Source of the DNA: BOKV01 sp041987205 | Lineage (GTDB): Bacteria; Pseudomonadota; Alphaproteobacteria; Rhizobiales; Rhizobiaceae | Direction of reading: 5' to 3' | NCBI GenBank assembly: GCA_041987205.1 | Contig: JBHIWX010000052.1 | Coordinates: 1 to 29,966 of the forward strand | DNA length: 29,966 nt | Shown: positions 1 to 7,977 of the stretch, piece after piece | How positions within the stretch are numbered: position 1 is the first letter of the stretch | Layout: the number at the start of each line of letters is the position of its first letter | Position numbers and translations under genes: made by a program | Notes under the pieces: model-generated | Databases searched by the model: none | Told to the model about the DNA's origin: nothing | The model's input: only the letters and a program-made list of their open reading frames with translations

Positions 1-1
1 G

Positions 2-742
2 GACATCACCGGCTACTGCAACTTCTACGAATTCGGCACCGACAAGAGCGACCCGTCGCGCAACGCGCACCGCCTGAAGACGCGGCCATGGACGGTGAGC
101 ATCGAAGGCCTGGTGAACAAGCCGAAAACGCTGGCCATCGAGGACGTGCTGAAGCTCGCGCCGCTGGAAGAGCGCATCGACCGGCTGCGCTGCGTCGAGG
201 CGTGGTCCATGGTCATTCCGTGGGTGGGCTTCCCGCTGTCGGCGCTGCTGAAGCAGGTCGAACCGCTGGGCAGCGCAAAGTACGTCGAATTCACCACGCT
301 GGCCGACCCGCAGACCATGCCCGGCGTGCGCAGCGGCGTGCTGGACTGGCCTTACGTGGAGGGGCTGCGGCTGGACGAAGCCATGCATCCGCTGACGCTG
401 ATCGCGGTCGGCCTGTACGGCGAAGTGCTGCCCAACCAGAACGGCGCGCCGATGCGCCTGGTGGTGCCGTGGAAATACGGCTTCAAGAGCGCCAAGTCCA
501 TCGTGAAGATACGCTTTACCGACAAGGAGCCGGTCAGTTCATGGACCCGCGCGGCGTCGCGTGAGTACGGCTTCTATTCCAACGTGAATCCGGATGTCGA
601 CCATCCGCGCTGGAGCCAGGCGACCGAACGCGTTATCGGCGGCGGACTGCTCGCCGAACGCCAGCCCACGCTGATGTTCAACGGCTATGCCGAGGAGGTC
701 GCTGGCCTCTATGATGGCATGGATCTGCGCAAGAATTTCTAG
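2..742 (+). CDS. msrP: Protein-methionine-sulfoxide reductase catalytic subunit MsrP, 5'-truncated by window edge
   Basis: The frame is open from the first bases of the window, so the gene begins upstream; 246 C-terminal residues are visible. MsrP (YedY) is a periplasmic molybdopterin enzyme that reduces methionine sulfoxide in oxidised envelope proteins, taking electrons from MsrQ. What is seen: the family segment YCNFYEF near the start (partial residues 5-11) and the RCVEAWSMVIPW block, whose Cys (codon 191-193) is the expected molybdenum ligand. The missing part should be roughly 70-80 residues including a Tat signal. A GTG at 95 is in frame but is internal, because homology runs upstream of it. 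msrQ follows after 18 bases, the usual msrPQ order. Identification is firm. Confidence 0.95.
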   Translation, partial: DITGYCNFYEFGTDKSDPSRNAHRLKTRPWTVSIEGLVNKPKTLAIEDVLKLAPLEERIDRLRCVEAWSMVIPWVGFPLSALLKQVEPLGSAKYVEFTTLADPQTMPGVRSGVLDWPYVEGLRLDEAMHPLTLIAVGLYGEVLPNQNGAPMRLVVPWKYGFKSAKSIVKIRFTDKEPVSSWTRAASREYGFYSNVNPDVDHPRWSQATERVIGGGLLAERQPTLMFNGYAEEVAGLYDGMDLRKNF

Positions 743-760
743 ACCGGATCGTTTCGCACG

Positions 761-1435
761 ATGACCGCGACAACCCTTTCAGATGCCGTCGACCGGCTGA
801 ACGGCGCGCTCAAACGCGTGCCCGTGCTGCCGCTCTATTTCGTGGCGCTGATCCCCGGCGTGTGGATCTTCTACCTCGCGCTCACCGGACAGGCAGGCGC
901 AGACCCGATGCGTGCGCTCGAGCATGGCTTGGGCATCTGGTCGCTGCGCTTCATGCTGGCAACGCTCGCCGTTACCCCGCTGATGCGCTGGCCTGGGCTG
1001 AGGCTGCTGCGCTTTCGCCGCATGCTCGGCCTCACGGTGTTCTGGTACGCGCTCGCCCATCTCGTCGTCTATGTCGTGCTCGACCGCCAGTTCTACTGGA
1101 GCGCGATCCTCGGCGACATCGTCAAGCGGCCCTACATCATCTTCGGCATGACGGCCTTCGTCCTGCTGCTGCCCATGGCCGCGACCTCGTTCGACGGCGC
1201 GGTGCGCCGGCTTGGCGCGACCGCCTGGCGCAACCTTCATCGCCTCGCCTATCCGGTCGGTATCCTCATGATCCTGCACTATCTGTGGCTGGTGAAACGC
1301 TGGACGGGCGAACCGCTGACCTATGCCGCGATCATGGCCGTGCTGCTTGCGTTGAGATTCCTGCCGAAGAAACGCTCGGGCGCGCGCAGGGCCGGTGCGC
1401 CCACGCGTGCACGGCTCAATACCGAAGCTTCATGA
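761..1435 (+). CDS. msrQ: Heme-binding membrane subunit MsrQ of the methionine sulfoxide reductase system
   Basis: A 224-residue integral membrane protein of the YedZ/ferric-reductase-like family. It carries electrons from the respiratory chain or flavin through b-type heme to periplasmic MsrP. The sequence shows about six hydrophobic helices. Histidines suited to heme ligation lie in LEHGLGIW, YALAHLVVY and near the end in NLHRLAYPVGILMILHYLW. The C-terminus is a short basic tail (KKRSGARRAG). Length is normal for the family. The ATG at 761 lies 18 bases after msrP, without a strong Shine-Dalgarno, which suggests translation coupled to msrP in a two-gene operon. Confidence 0.95.
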   Translation: MTATTLSDAVDRLNGALKRVPVLPLYFVALIPGVWIFYLALTGQAGADPMRALEHGLGIWSLRFMLATLAVTPLMRWPGLRLLRFRRMLGLTVFWYALAHLVVYVVLDRQFYWSAILGDIVKRPYIIFGMTAFVLLLPMAATSFDGAVRRLGATAWRNLHRLAYPVGILMILHYLWLVKRWTGEPLTYAAIMAVLLALRFLPKKRSGARRAGAPTRARLNTEAS

Positions 1436-1490
1436 GGGTTCCGCTTGCGGCCGAAGAAGCCGCCAGCCGGTCAGGCTGCGCGCGCGCAGG

Positions 1491-1516
1491 CCCAGACCCC
1501 GGACTTGATCCGGGGG
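1491..1516. repeat. Short palindromic intergenic element, partial copy
   Basis: The core CCCCGGACTTGATCCGGGG (1497-1515) folds into a 7-bp GC stem with a CTTGA loop. It sits between the convergent ends of msrQ and the lipoprotein gene. The same type of core (CTCGGGCTTGTCCCGAG) occurs in the longer element at 15097-15173, so this looks like one degraded arm of that dispersed family. It could act as a bidirectional hairpin end for both transcripts, but no T-run follows it. Confidence 0.55.
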
Positions 1517-1559
1517 AGGAAATGGCCGTGAGCGGAAAAAGTCGGCTATTGTACGCGAC

Positions 1560-2237
1560 TTAGCGGTTCTGGCCCGGCGCCATGACGGCGCGCGGCTTGA
1601 GCAGGTTCATCGTCTTGGTCATGACGCGCACCTGCAACTCGGGATTCTTCTCGATGTTGAAGTGGTTCATGCCCTCGACCGGCGACACGTCGACATTGGC
1701 GAGCGAGCCCTGGAACCCGGGACCCTCGACGATGACATTGGCATCCTTGCCCGGCTTGCCGTTCGGCAGGTAGTAGTTCACCGCCTCGTCGACATTCGGA
1801 CCGGGTTCGCCGGTGATCGTCGGATCGAACGAAACCGCATAGGCGACATGCACGCCATTGTCGCCCAGATAGCGCGCCATCTGCATAGTCGCATTGCCGC
1901 CGAGCGAATGGCCCATGATGATGATCGGATGCGAAACGCGACCGGCTTTTTCGCGGGCGATGATGTCGTTCGCCCAGTTCTGCCAGACAGCATGGTTGTC
2001 GACCCGGCTGTTCACGCCACGACGCTTGAACTTCTCGTCCATGACGTCGAGGCCTGTCGAGAACACGTTGGCCAGGCCGCGCAGCAGATAGACTTCGCCG
2101 GTATAACGGTAATCGGCTCGGTCGGGCCGCGCGAGCGATGTCGCCGAGGTCGAGGACCCCGTCTGCGAACACCCGGCAACGGTCATTGCCGCTGCAAGAA
2201 ACAAACCGATCGTCAGGCTGCCAATGGACTTGCGCAT
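1560..2237 (-). CDS. Predicted lipoprotein, alpha/beta-hydrolase (lipase/esterase-like)
   Basis: A 225-residue protein with a lipoprotein signal: a short basic start, a hydrophobic stretch, then the lipobox V20-A21-G22-C23. It is therefore expected to be anchored in the envelope. A nucleophile elbow GHSLGG (Ser111) follows a hydrophobic strand (PIIIM). Asp138 in SFDPTI and His192 in GMNHFNI are reasonable partners for a Ser-Asp-His triad. The annotation as a small serine hydrolase rests on these motifs; the substrate cannot be told. The gene is monocistronic and convergent with msrQ. A GGCGGG tract a few bases upstream of the ATG can serve as the ribosome binding site. Confidence 0.75.
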   Translation of the reverse strand: MRKSIGSLTIGLFLAAAMTVAGCSQTGSSTSATSLARPDRADYRYTGEVYLLRGLANVFSTGLDVMDEKFKRRGVNSRVDNHAVWQNWANDIIAREKAGRVSHPIIIMGHSLGGNATMQMARYLGDNGVHVAYAVSFDPTITGEPGPNVDEAVNYYLPNGKPGKDANVIVEGPGFQGSLANVDVSPVEGMNHFNIEKNPELQVRVMTKTMNLLKPRAVMAPGQNR

Positions 2238-2432
2238 CTTACCCGCCTTTTACGCAAAACTTTCAGGCCCCCAGAGCAGTAAAAGTACGCCCGGGAACAA
2301 ATCAAGTCAAATGCAGCCGGTCCCCCCGACGACATTGCCGGCGATCATGGCTTGAAAACATGAACATCCGGCAAACCGCACGGCAATACGCCCGATGACG
2401 CCCCGTCGGACAAGATCATGGTTAATCGGGGG

Positions 2433-3230
2433 TTAATCCCGTATCCAGTCCGCCAGCCTCGCCTTGCGGATATCGGCCAGCAATTCGACGAAGCCGGTCG
2501 CCTGGTGCTCGGCCGTCGCGCGGCCCTTTTCAGCCGTCGCCTCGGCCGCTTCGCCCACCGTGCCCGCCGGGTTGAGGTCGCCCGACATCCAGGCGAAGGC
2601 ATGCGTGCCGGTATGCTTGAGATGCTTGAAATTCTTTTCCGCCTCGACGACACGCGAGGGGAAGTTCTCCGCCTTGTCCATGTCGACGAGATCGGGCCGG
2701 AAATGCAGCATCAGCGAGGTTTCGCGGTCGCCGCCATGGATGCCGTAGGCCGCCTCGACCTCGCCATAGACGCCATCCGGCACGCCGAACCGCATCCAGG
2801 AGGTTTTCACCACCATCATCTGGAAGCGCACGCGCAGTTCGCGCGCGACGATGCCCATGATCTCCTCGTTGCCGCCGTGCGAATTGACCAGCACCAGCTT
2901 GTGCACGCCCGCGCGCGCCACCGACGCGCCCAGTTCGCACCAGTGCTCGACCAGCACCGTGGCGGGCACGGTCAGCGTGCCGGGAAAGGCCAGATGCTCG
3001 TTCGACTTGCCCACCGCCTGGACGGGCAGGAAACGCACATCGAGGTCGTCCGGCAGCATCGGAACAACCGTCTCGATCATGCCGTTCATGATGGAGGTAT
3101 CGGTCGAGACCGGCAGGTGCGGCCCGTGCTGTTCGATCGCCGCCAGCGGCAGCACCGCGATCACCGCATCGGGGTCGAGCCCGTCGAATTCGGTCGTGTG
3201 GTAATCGCCCCACCAGATTCTGCGCGTCAC
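2433..3230 (-). CDS. Creatininase-family amidohydrolase
   Basis: A 265-residue protein of the creatininase/MftE-like family: metal-dependent enzymes that open cyclic amides or hydrolyse amide bonds (creatininase, formamide hydrolases of riboflavin and mycofactocin pathways). Seen: the metal site EQHGPHLPVSTD (Glu33, His35, Asp44), the NSHGGN motif (116-121) and HGGDRET (165-171). The GTG start at 3230 was chosen because GGGAG lies about 9 bases upstream and homology begins at once with TRRIWWGDYH. The longer in-frame ATG at 3293 would add 21 Arg/Pro-rich residues inside the preceding gene. It sits 31 bases after the RidA-like gene and diverges from the ABC/amidohydrolase operon, so a role in the same pathway is inferred. 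The exact substrate is unknown. Confidence 0.85.
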   Translation of the reverse strand: MTRRIWWGDYHTTEFDGLDPDAVIAVLPLAAIEQHGPHLPVSTDTSIMNGMIETVVPMLPDDLDVRFLPVQAVGKSNEHLAFPGTLTVPATVLVEHWCELGASVARAGVHKLVLVNSHGGNEEIMGIVARELRVRFQMMVVKTSWMRFGVPDGVYGEVEAAYGIHGGDRETSLMLHFRPDLVDMDKAENFPSRVVEAEKNFKHLKHTGTHAFAWMSGDLNPAGTVGEAAEATAEKGRATAEHQATGFVELLADIRKARLADWIRD

Positions 3231-3261
3231 GAATGCTTCTCCCGAAGGTTTTCCGGCCGGG

Positions 3262-3645
3262 TCAGGCCGCGGCGGTCGCCTCGATCTCGACATGGAATTC
3301 GGGCCGGGCGAAACCCGACACGATCATCAGCGTCGATGCCGGTCCCGGCGCGCCGAACAGCGCGTTGCGCACCTCCATGTAAGGTGCCAGATGTTCGCGC
3401 CCGGTGACATAGGCATTGATGCGCACGATGTCGGCCAGACCCATGCCGGCCTCCGCCAGCACCGCCTCGATATTGGCAAAGCACAGCCGGGCCTGTTCGC
3501 CCGTATCCTGCGGGATGACATCGTCCTTGGTGATGCCGAGCTGGCCCGAGCACAGCACCAGCCTCTTGCCCTCCGGCACGACCACGCCGTGGCTGTAGCT
3601 GGAGAAGGGCGCGCGGATGGAAGCGGGATTGAGTCGTTTCAGCAT
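3262..3645 (-). CDS. RidA/YjgF/UK114-family protein
   Basis: A 127-residue protein with the Rid fold: SSYSHGVVVPEGKRLVLCSGQ at the start, NIEAVLAEAGMGLADIVRINAYV in the middle, and the closing VEIEATA. Archetypal RidA deaminates reactive enamine/imine intermediates; relatives such as RutC occur in pyrimidine breakdown clusters. The conserved Arg that binds the carboxylate in deaminating members (PARS in E. coli RidA) appears to be absent here, where the sequence reads GPAST. It may thus belong to a non-deaminating Rid subgroup. It is first in a two-gene minus-strand unit with the creatininase-like gene and faces the ABC operon across a 296-base divergent region. Role in the pathway is inferred from context. 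Confidence 0.85.
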   Translation of the reverse strand: MLKRLNPASIRAPFSSYSHGVVVPEGKRLVLCSGQLGITKDDVIPQDTGEQARLCFANIEAVLAEAGMGLADIVRINAYVTGREHLAPYMEVRNALFGAPGPASTLMIVSGFARPEFHVEIEATAAA

Positions 3646-3687
3646 CGGACGAACATGTGGATTGGCCTTTCGGCGGCGAAATTAATG

Positions 3688-3699
3688 GACCGGCCGGTC
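3688..3699. promoter_or_regulatory. Perfect 12-bp palindrome in divergent promoter region, possible operator
   Basis: GACCGGCCGGTC is a perfect inverted repeat, extending imperfectly to ATGGACCGGCCGGTCTAT. It lies 43 bases upstream of the RidA-like gene and about 240 bases upstream of the binding-protein gene. The shape recalls operators of dimeric regulators such as the GntR/FadR group. No regulator gene is adjacent, so the binding factor is unknown. Confidence 0.35.
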
Positions 3700-3709
3700 T
3701 ATGCAAAGC

Positions 3710-3749
3710 GCATATTTTCTGCGCATTTTCCTGATCGTGAGCATATTTT
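3710..3749. repeat. Three AT-rich direct repeats (GCATATTTT / GCATTTT / GCATATTTT)
   Basis: GCATATTTT occurs at 3710-3718 and 3741-3749, with a shortened GCATTTT at 3723-3729. The patch is clearly AT-richer than its surroundings and lies in the divergent region between the RidA-like and binding-protein genes, so it may hold promoter elements or regulator half-sites. No convincing -35/-10 pair could be fixed. Confidence 0.3.
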
Positions 3750-3941
3750 GGGCAGCCCAGAGTGCGCTGCCTCCCCAAGAGGGGACGGAATGCGGCGATT
3801 CAGGCCGTTTAGCGGGATTTCCCGCTGGCATGCAATTTGCTCTTTCATCGAATCGGTTAGGCACGTGGTCGCCTTTGGCCGCGTGCTCCGTACCGGAATA
3901 AACTTCCCAATCCGGAGTTCAAACAGGTGACAGGTGTAAAC

Positions 3942-4940
3942 ATGAAGCGCAACCTCATCCCCCTGACTGCTGCCGTCCTTCTGGCCGGCGCGGCACATGC
4001 CGGCGCCCAGGAGAAGGTTTCCTTCGGCACGAACTGGCTGGCCCAGGCCGAACATGGCGGATACTACCAGGCCGTTGCCGACGGCACCTATGCCGAATGC
4101 GGTCTCGACGTCACGATCCAGCCCGGTGGCCCGCAGGTCAACAACCGTGCCCTTCTGCTGGCCGGCAAGATCCAGTTCAACATGGGCGGCAACATGCTGC
4201 AGCCCTTCCTGGCGGTGAAGGAAGGCATTCCGGTCAAGGTCGTCGCGGCCAGCTTCCAGAAGGAGCCGCAGGTCCTGATGTCCCATCCCGACCAGGGCCT
4301 CGACACATGGGAGAGCCTGAAGGATGCCGAACAGTACATCCTCGGCGATGCCGGCTTCCAGTCCTACTTCCAGTGGATGATCGCCGAGTTCGGTTTCGAC
4401 GCCTCCAAGCGCGTGCCCTACACCTTCAACCCGGCGCCCTTCATCGCCAATCCGAAATCGGTGCAGCAGGGTTACGTAACGTCCGAACCCTATGCCGTCG
4501 AGAAGGAAGGCGGTTTCGTGCCGAACCAGTTCCTGCTCGCCGATTACGGCTTCGACACCTATTCGACGACAATCGAGACCATGCAGGCGACGATCGATGA
4601 GCATCCCGAATGGGTGGCCTGCTTCGTCGATGGCTCGGCCAAGGGCTGGTACAACTATCTGTACGGCGACAACGCGGCCGCAAACGAGATGATCCAGAAG
4701 GACAATCCGGACATGACCGATGACCAGATCGCCTTCTCCATCGACCAGATGAAGAAATTCGGCATCGTCGATTCCGGCGACACCGAGGAAAAGGGCATCG
4801 GCGCGATGACCGACGAGCGCATGAAGAGCTTCTACGACAAGATGGTCAATGCCGGCGTCATCGAGGGCGGCCTCGACATCTCCAAGGCCTACACGCTCGA
4901 CTTCGTCAACAAGGGCGTCGGCCTCGACCTGAAGAAGTAG
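3942..4940 (+). CDS. ABC transporter substrate-binding protein, NMT1/THI5-like
   Basis: A 332-residue periplasmic binding protein. It has a Sec-type signal (MKRNLIPLTAAVLLAGAAHA) and then the NMT1/THI5-like fold: VSFGTNWLAQAEHGGYYQAVADGTY, the MGGNMLQPFLAVKEGIPVKVV segment and the tryptophan-rich PEWVACFVDGSAKGWYNYLYG region. This family covers binding proteins for pyrimidines (ThiY type), sulfonates and nitrate. The ATG at 3942 was chosen because AGGTG lies upstream and the signal peptide starts there; a GTG at 3927 is the alternative. It opens an operon with the ATPase (8-base gap), the permease and catabolic enzymes. The following cytosine-deaminase-like gene favours a nitrogen heterocycle as ligand, which is an inference. 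Confidence 0.9.
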   Translation: MKRNLIPLTAAVLLAGAAHAGAQEKVSFGTNWLAQAEHGGYYQAVADGTYAECGLDVTIQPGGPQVNNRALLLAGKIQFNMGGNMLQPFLAVKEGIPVKVVAASFQKEPQVLMSHPDQGLDTWESLKDAEQYILGDAGFQSYFQWMIAEFGFDASKRVPYTFNPAPFIANPKSVQQGYVTSEPYAVEKEGGFVPNQFLLADYGFDTYSTTIETMQATIDEHPEWVACFVDGSAKGWYNYLYGDNAAANEMIQKDNPDMTDDQIAFSIDQMKKFGIVDSGDTEEKGIGAMTDERMKSFYDKMVNAGVIEGGLDISKAYTLDFVNKGVGLDLKK

Positions 4941-4948
4941 GGCTTTCA

Positions 4949-5803
4949 TTGTCGGAGCAGGCCCTGGACATGTCTGTCGACAATCATGTGCAAACGGCCG
5001 CGGGCGGTCTCCGCCCCGGCCAGCCGCAGCTATACCTGCGCTCCGTGGCGAAGCGCTTCGCCAACGGCCCGGTGGCGCTGGAAGACGTCAACCTGACGAT
5101 CGGCCAGGGCGATTTCCTCTCCCTGCTCGGTCCGTCCGGCTGCGGCAAGTCCACCGCGCTGAGGATGATCGCCGGCCTGACCACGCCGACTTCCGGCGTC
5201 ATCGACTGGCGCGGCCCGGCCATGGGAAAGACCGATATCGGCTTCGTCTTCCAGGAGCCGACGCTGATGCCCTGGGCCTCCGTATTCGACAATGTCTGGC
5301 TGCCGCTGCGCCTGCAGGGCGTGAGCCGTGCGAAGGCCGCGCCCAAGATCGCCGAGATGCTGGAGCGTGTAGGCCTGACGGGCTTCGAGAAATCCGTGCC
5401 GCGCGAATTGTCGGGCGGCATGAAGATGCGCGTTTCCATCGCACGCGGCCTGGTGACCAAGCCTCGCCTGCTGCTGATGGACGAGCCGTTCGCCGCGCTC
5501 GACGAGATCACGCGTTTTCAATTGAACAACGACCTGCTGTCGGTCTGGGAACAGGAACGCTTCACGGTGATCTTCGTCACCCATTCCGTCTTCGAGAGCG
5601 TGTTCCTGTCGAACCGCATTGTCGTCATGGCGGCGCGGCCGGGCCGGGTCTTTGGGGAACTGACCGTCGACGCGCCCTATCCGCGCGACGAGACGTTCCG
5701 TACCTCGCCCGAATATGCCGCCATGTGCCGCAAGGCATCGGACATTCTGGGCGGGGCGATGCACGCGCCCGGCGGAACGGAGGCAGGCCATGGCGATCAC
5801 TGA
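4949..5803 (+). CDS. ABC transporter ATP-binding protein, NitT/TauT (SsuB/TauB/ThiZ) type
   Basis: A 284-residue importer ATPase. Walker A GPSGCGKST (61-69), Q-loop Gln102 in FVFQEPTLMPW, signature LSGGM (154-158), Walker B LLLMDEPF (about 174-181) and an H-loop in VTHSVFES are all present, so it should be active. The QEPTLMPW and THSVFESVFLSNR wording is typical of nitrate/sulfonate/pyrimidine uptake ATPases. The TTG at 4949 has AGGG nearby; the in-frame ATG at 4970 is an alternative that removes seven residues. It follows the binding protein by 8 bases, and its last 14 bases overlap the permease start, as expected for one transport operon. Confidence 0.92.
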   Translation: MSEQALDMSVDNHVQTAAGGLRPGQPQLYLRSVAKRFANGPVALEDVNLTIGQGDFLSLLGPSGCGKSTALRMIAGLTTPTSGVIDWRGPAMGKTDIGFVFQEPTLMPWASVFDNVWLPLRLQGVSRAKAAPKIAEMLERVGLTGFEKSVPRELSGGMKMRVSIARGLVTKPRLLLMDEPFAALDEITRFQLNNDLLSVWEQERFTVIFVTHSVFESVFLSNRIVVMAARPGRVFGELTVDAPYPRDETFRTSPEYAAMCRKASDILGGAMHAPGGTEAGHGDH

Positions 5804-6647
5804 CCAGCCCGCGCAACCCGCTGTCATCGACCCGGAGGAAGCCGGTCGGCTGCGCCTCCAGCGCATGGAGCGCATCGGCAAATGGGTGCTGCCGATTGCC
5901 ATCATGGTGATCGCCATCGTCACCTGGGACCGCATCTGCGTCTGGAACGAGATCCCGCGCTACATCCTGCCGAGGCCCGGCGAGGTGCTGGCGACGCTGT
6001 TTTCCGATGCCGGCGTGCTGCTCGCTGCCCTGGTGGTGACGCTGAAGATCACTTTCCTGTCGCTGGCGCTCGCCGTCATTGGCGGTGTCGGGCTCGCCGT
6101 CCTGTTCACCCAGTCGAAATGGGTGGAGATGAGCTTCTTCCCCTTCGCCGTCGTGCTGCAGGTCACCCCGATCGTCGCGATCTTTCCGCTGATCAACATC
6201 TATGTCAGCGACCAGACGACCAAGCTGCTGCTGTGCGCCTGGATCGTCGCCTTCTTCCCGGTCCTGTCGAACACCACGCTCGGCCTCAACTCCGTCGACC
6301 GCAATCTGCTCGACCTGTTCAAGCTCAACGGCGCGACGCGCTGGCAGACGCTGCGCCTTCTCAAGCTGCCTGCCGCCATGCCCTATTTCCTGGGCGGTCT
6401 GAAAATCGCCGGCGGCCTGTCGCTGATCGGTGCCGTCGTCGCCGAATTCGTCGCCGGTTCCGCCGGCCAGTCCTCGGGCCTCGCCAGCCGGATCATCGAG
6501 GCAGGCTACCGGCTGAACGCACCGAGACTGTTCGCCGCGTTGATCCTGATCTCGTTCACCGGCATCGTCATCTTTCTGGTGTTGACCTGGATTTCGAACC
6601 AGCTCCTCAAGGGCTGGCACGAAAGCGCGATGAAGCGGGATCACTGA
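5790..6647 (+). CDS. ABC transporter permease, NitT/TauT type
   Basis: A 285-residue membrane component. It has a cytoplasmic N-terminus of about 30 residues, a first helix (WVLPIAIMVIAIVTW), and further helices around ALVVTLKITFLSLALAVIG, FAVVLQVTPIVAIFPLI and LLCAWIVAFFPVL. The coupling EAA-like loop reads LFKLNGATRWQTLRLLKLP, followed by the last helices (ALILISFTGIVIFLVLTWI). This is the one-permease layout of SsuC/ThiX-like importers, working as a homodimer. The ATG at 5790 was chosen because GGAGG ends 6 bases upstream, although the frame is open further 5'. It overlaps the ATPase gene by 14 bases, and the amidohydrolase start follows almost at once. Confidence 0.92.
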   Translation: MAITDQPAQPAVIDPEEAGRLRLQRMERIGKWVLPIAIMVIAIVTWDRICVWNEIPRYILPRPGEVLATLFSDAGVLLAALVVTLKITFLSLALAVIGGVGLAVLFTQSKWVEMSFFPFAVVLQVTPIVAIFPLINIYVSDQTTKLLLCAWIVAFFPVLSNTTLGLNSVDRNLLDLFKLNGATRWQTLRLLKLPAAMPYFLGGLKIAGGLSLIGAVVAEFVAGSAGQSSGLASRIIEAGYRLNAPRLFAALILISFTGIVIFLVLTWISNQLLKGWHESAMKRDH

Positions 6648-6648
6648 C

Positions 6649-7977
6649 ATGACGGCGAATGGAGCAGGCGACACGTTCACGCTCGCCCGCGTCCATCTGC
6701 ATGAATCGACGCTGGAAAAGGCCGCCGGCGAACACGATCGCGACGGCTTCGGCCTCTACGATCTGTCGGTAAAGGACGGCCGCGTCGCCGCCATCTCGCC
6801 CTGGCGCGCCGGCGCGGCGCCGCAGCGCAGCGCCCTTGCCGGGCCCGACATGGGCGGCCGCATCGTCCTGCCGACCTTCATCGACTGCCACACCCATCTC
6901 GACAAGGGCCATATCTGGCCGCGCCGACCCAACCCGGACGGCAGTTTCGAGGGCGCACTCAACGCCGTCGGCGACGACCGCGCCGCCTACTGGACGGCCG
7001 GCGATGTCGAGGCGCGCATGGAGTTCGCGCTCAGATGCGCCTGGGTGCACGGCACGAAGGCGATCCGCACCCATCTCGATTCGGCATTTCCGCAGGAGAT
7101 GATTTCCTGGCCGGTCTTCGAGGCGGTGCGCGAGCGCTGGGCCGGCCGCATCGAATTGCAGGCCTCCTGCCTGATCGGCATCGAGGGCGTGCGCGAAGCC
7201 GAATGGTACGACACGCTGGTCGCTCGCGTGAAGGCGGCCGGCGGCATCCTCGGGACGGTCACCTACATGGTACCGGACGTGGAGGAACTGCTCGACCGCG
7301 TCTTCGCGGCGGCGATCGAGCATGATCTGGAACTCGATTTCCACGCCGACGAAACCGGCGACACCGCTGCGGTGACCCTGCGCCTGATCGCCGAGGCCGC
7401 CGCCCGCCACAACTTCGAAAAGCCGATCCTGATCGGCCATTGCTGCGCGCTGTCGCGCCAGCCCGACGACGAGGTCTGGCGCACGCTCGACAGTGTCGCC
7501 GCTGCACCGATTTCGGTCGTGTCGTTGCCGATGTGCAATCTCTATCTGCAGGACCGGCGTAGTGACGGCACGACGCCCAGATGGCGCGGCGTCACGCTGC
7601 TGCATGAAATGGCGGCGCGCGGCATCAATGTCTGCGTCGCCTCCGACAACACGCGCGACCCTTTCTATGCCTATGGCGATCTCGACATGCTGGAAGTCTA
7701 CCGCATGGCGACCCGCATCATCCATTTCGACCACCCCGTCGCCGACTGGCCGAAGACCGCGCTCGCCAATCCCGCGCGCGCCATGAGCCTCGGCGGTTCG
7801 CATGGCGTGCTGCGCGTCGGCGATCCCGCCGATTTCATCGTATTCCGTGGCAGAAGCTGGACCGAATTGCTGTCGCGGCCCGAAAGCGGAAGAATTGTCT
7901 ACAGGAACGGAAAGCTGGTCGAGGCGGAACTGCCCGACTATGCCGAACTCGACCATCTGATGGAGCAGACATCATGA
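6649..7977 (+). CDS. Cytosine-deaminase-like amidohydrolase (CodA family)
   Basis: A 442-residue amidohydrolase. The metal and catalytic residues are His81 and His83 (HTHLDK), His232 and Glu235 (FHADET), His264 (GHCCAL) and Asp333 (ASDNTRDP). Their spacing closely matches E. coli cytosine deaminase (61, 63, 214, 217, 246, 313), so a one-metal deaminase or cyclic amidase of this family is expected. The Gln that reads cytosine in E. coli (in FPQEGI) seems not conserved; the corresponding stretch here is LIGIEGV. The substrate is therefore probably another ring compound. Length and the C-terminal composite domain (VGDPADFIVFRG) are normal. The start follows the permease stop by one base, and the end overlaps the FAD oxidase start in an ATGA arrangement. 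Confidence 0.88.
   Translation: MTANGAGDTFTLARVHLHESTLEKAAGEHDRDGFGLYDLSVKDGRVAAISPWRAGAAPQRSALAGPDMGGRIVLPTFIDCHTHLDKGHIWPRRPNPDGSFEGALNAVGDDRAAYWTAGDVEARMEFALRCAWVHGTKAIRTHLDSAFPQEMISWPVFEAVRERWAGRIELQASCLIGIEGVREAEWYDTLVARVKAAGGILGTVTYMVPDVEELLDRVFAAAIEHDLELDFHADETGDTAAVTLRLIAEAAARHNFEKPILIGHCCALSRQPDDEVWRTLDSVAAAPISVVSLPMCNLYLQDRRSDGTTPRWRGVTLLHEMAARGINVCVASDNTRDPFYAYGDLDMLEVYRMATRIIHFDHPVADWPKTALANPARAMSLGGSHGVLRVGDPADFIVFRGRSWTELLSRPESGRIVYRNGKLVEAELPDYAELDHLMEQTS

Noticed and set aside
3646..3941. TPP (THI-box) riboswitch before the THI5-like binding protein
   Set aside because: None of the conserved THI-box segments (such as CTGAGA with the later ACCTGAT-type core) is present in the gap.
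3699..4949. Long antisense open frame over the NMT1-like binding protein
   Set aside because: No recognisable motif, and it covers a well-supported gene with a signal peptide on the other strand. It is a GC-driven shadow.
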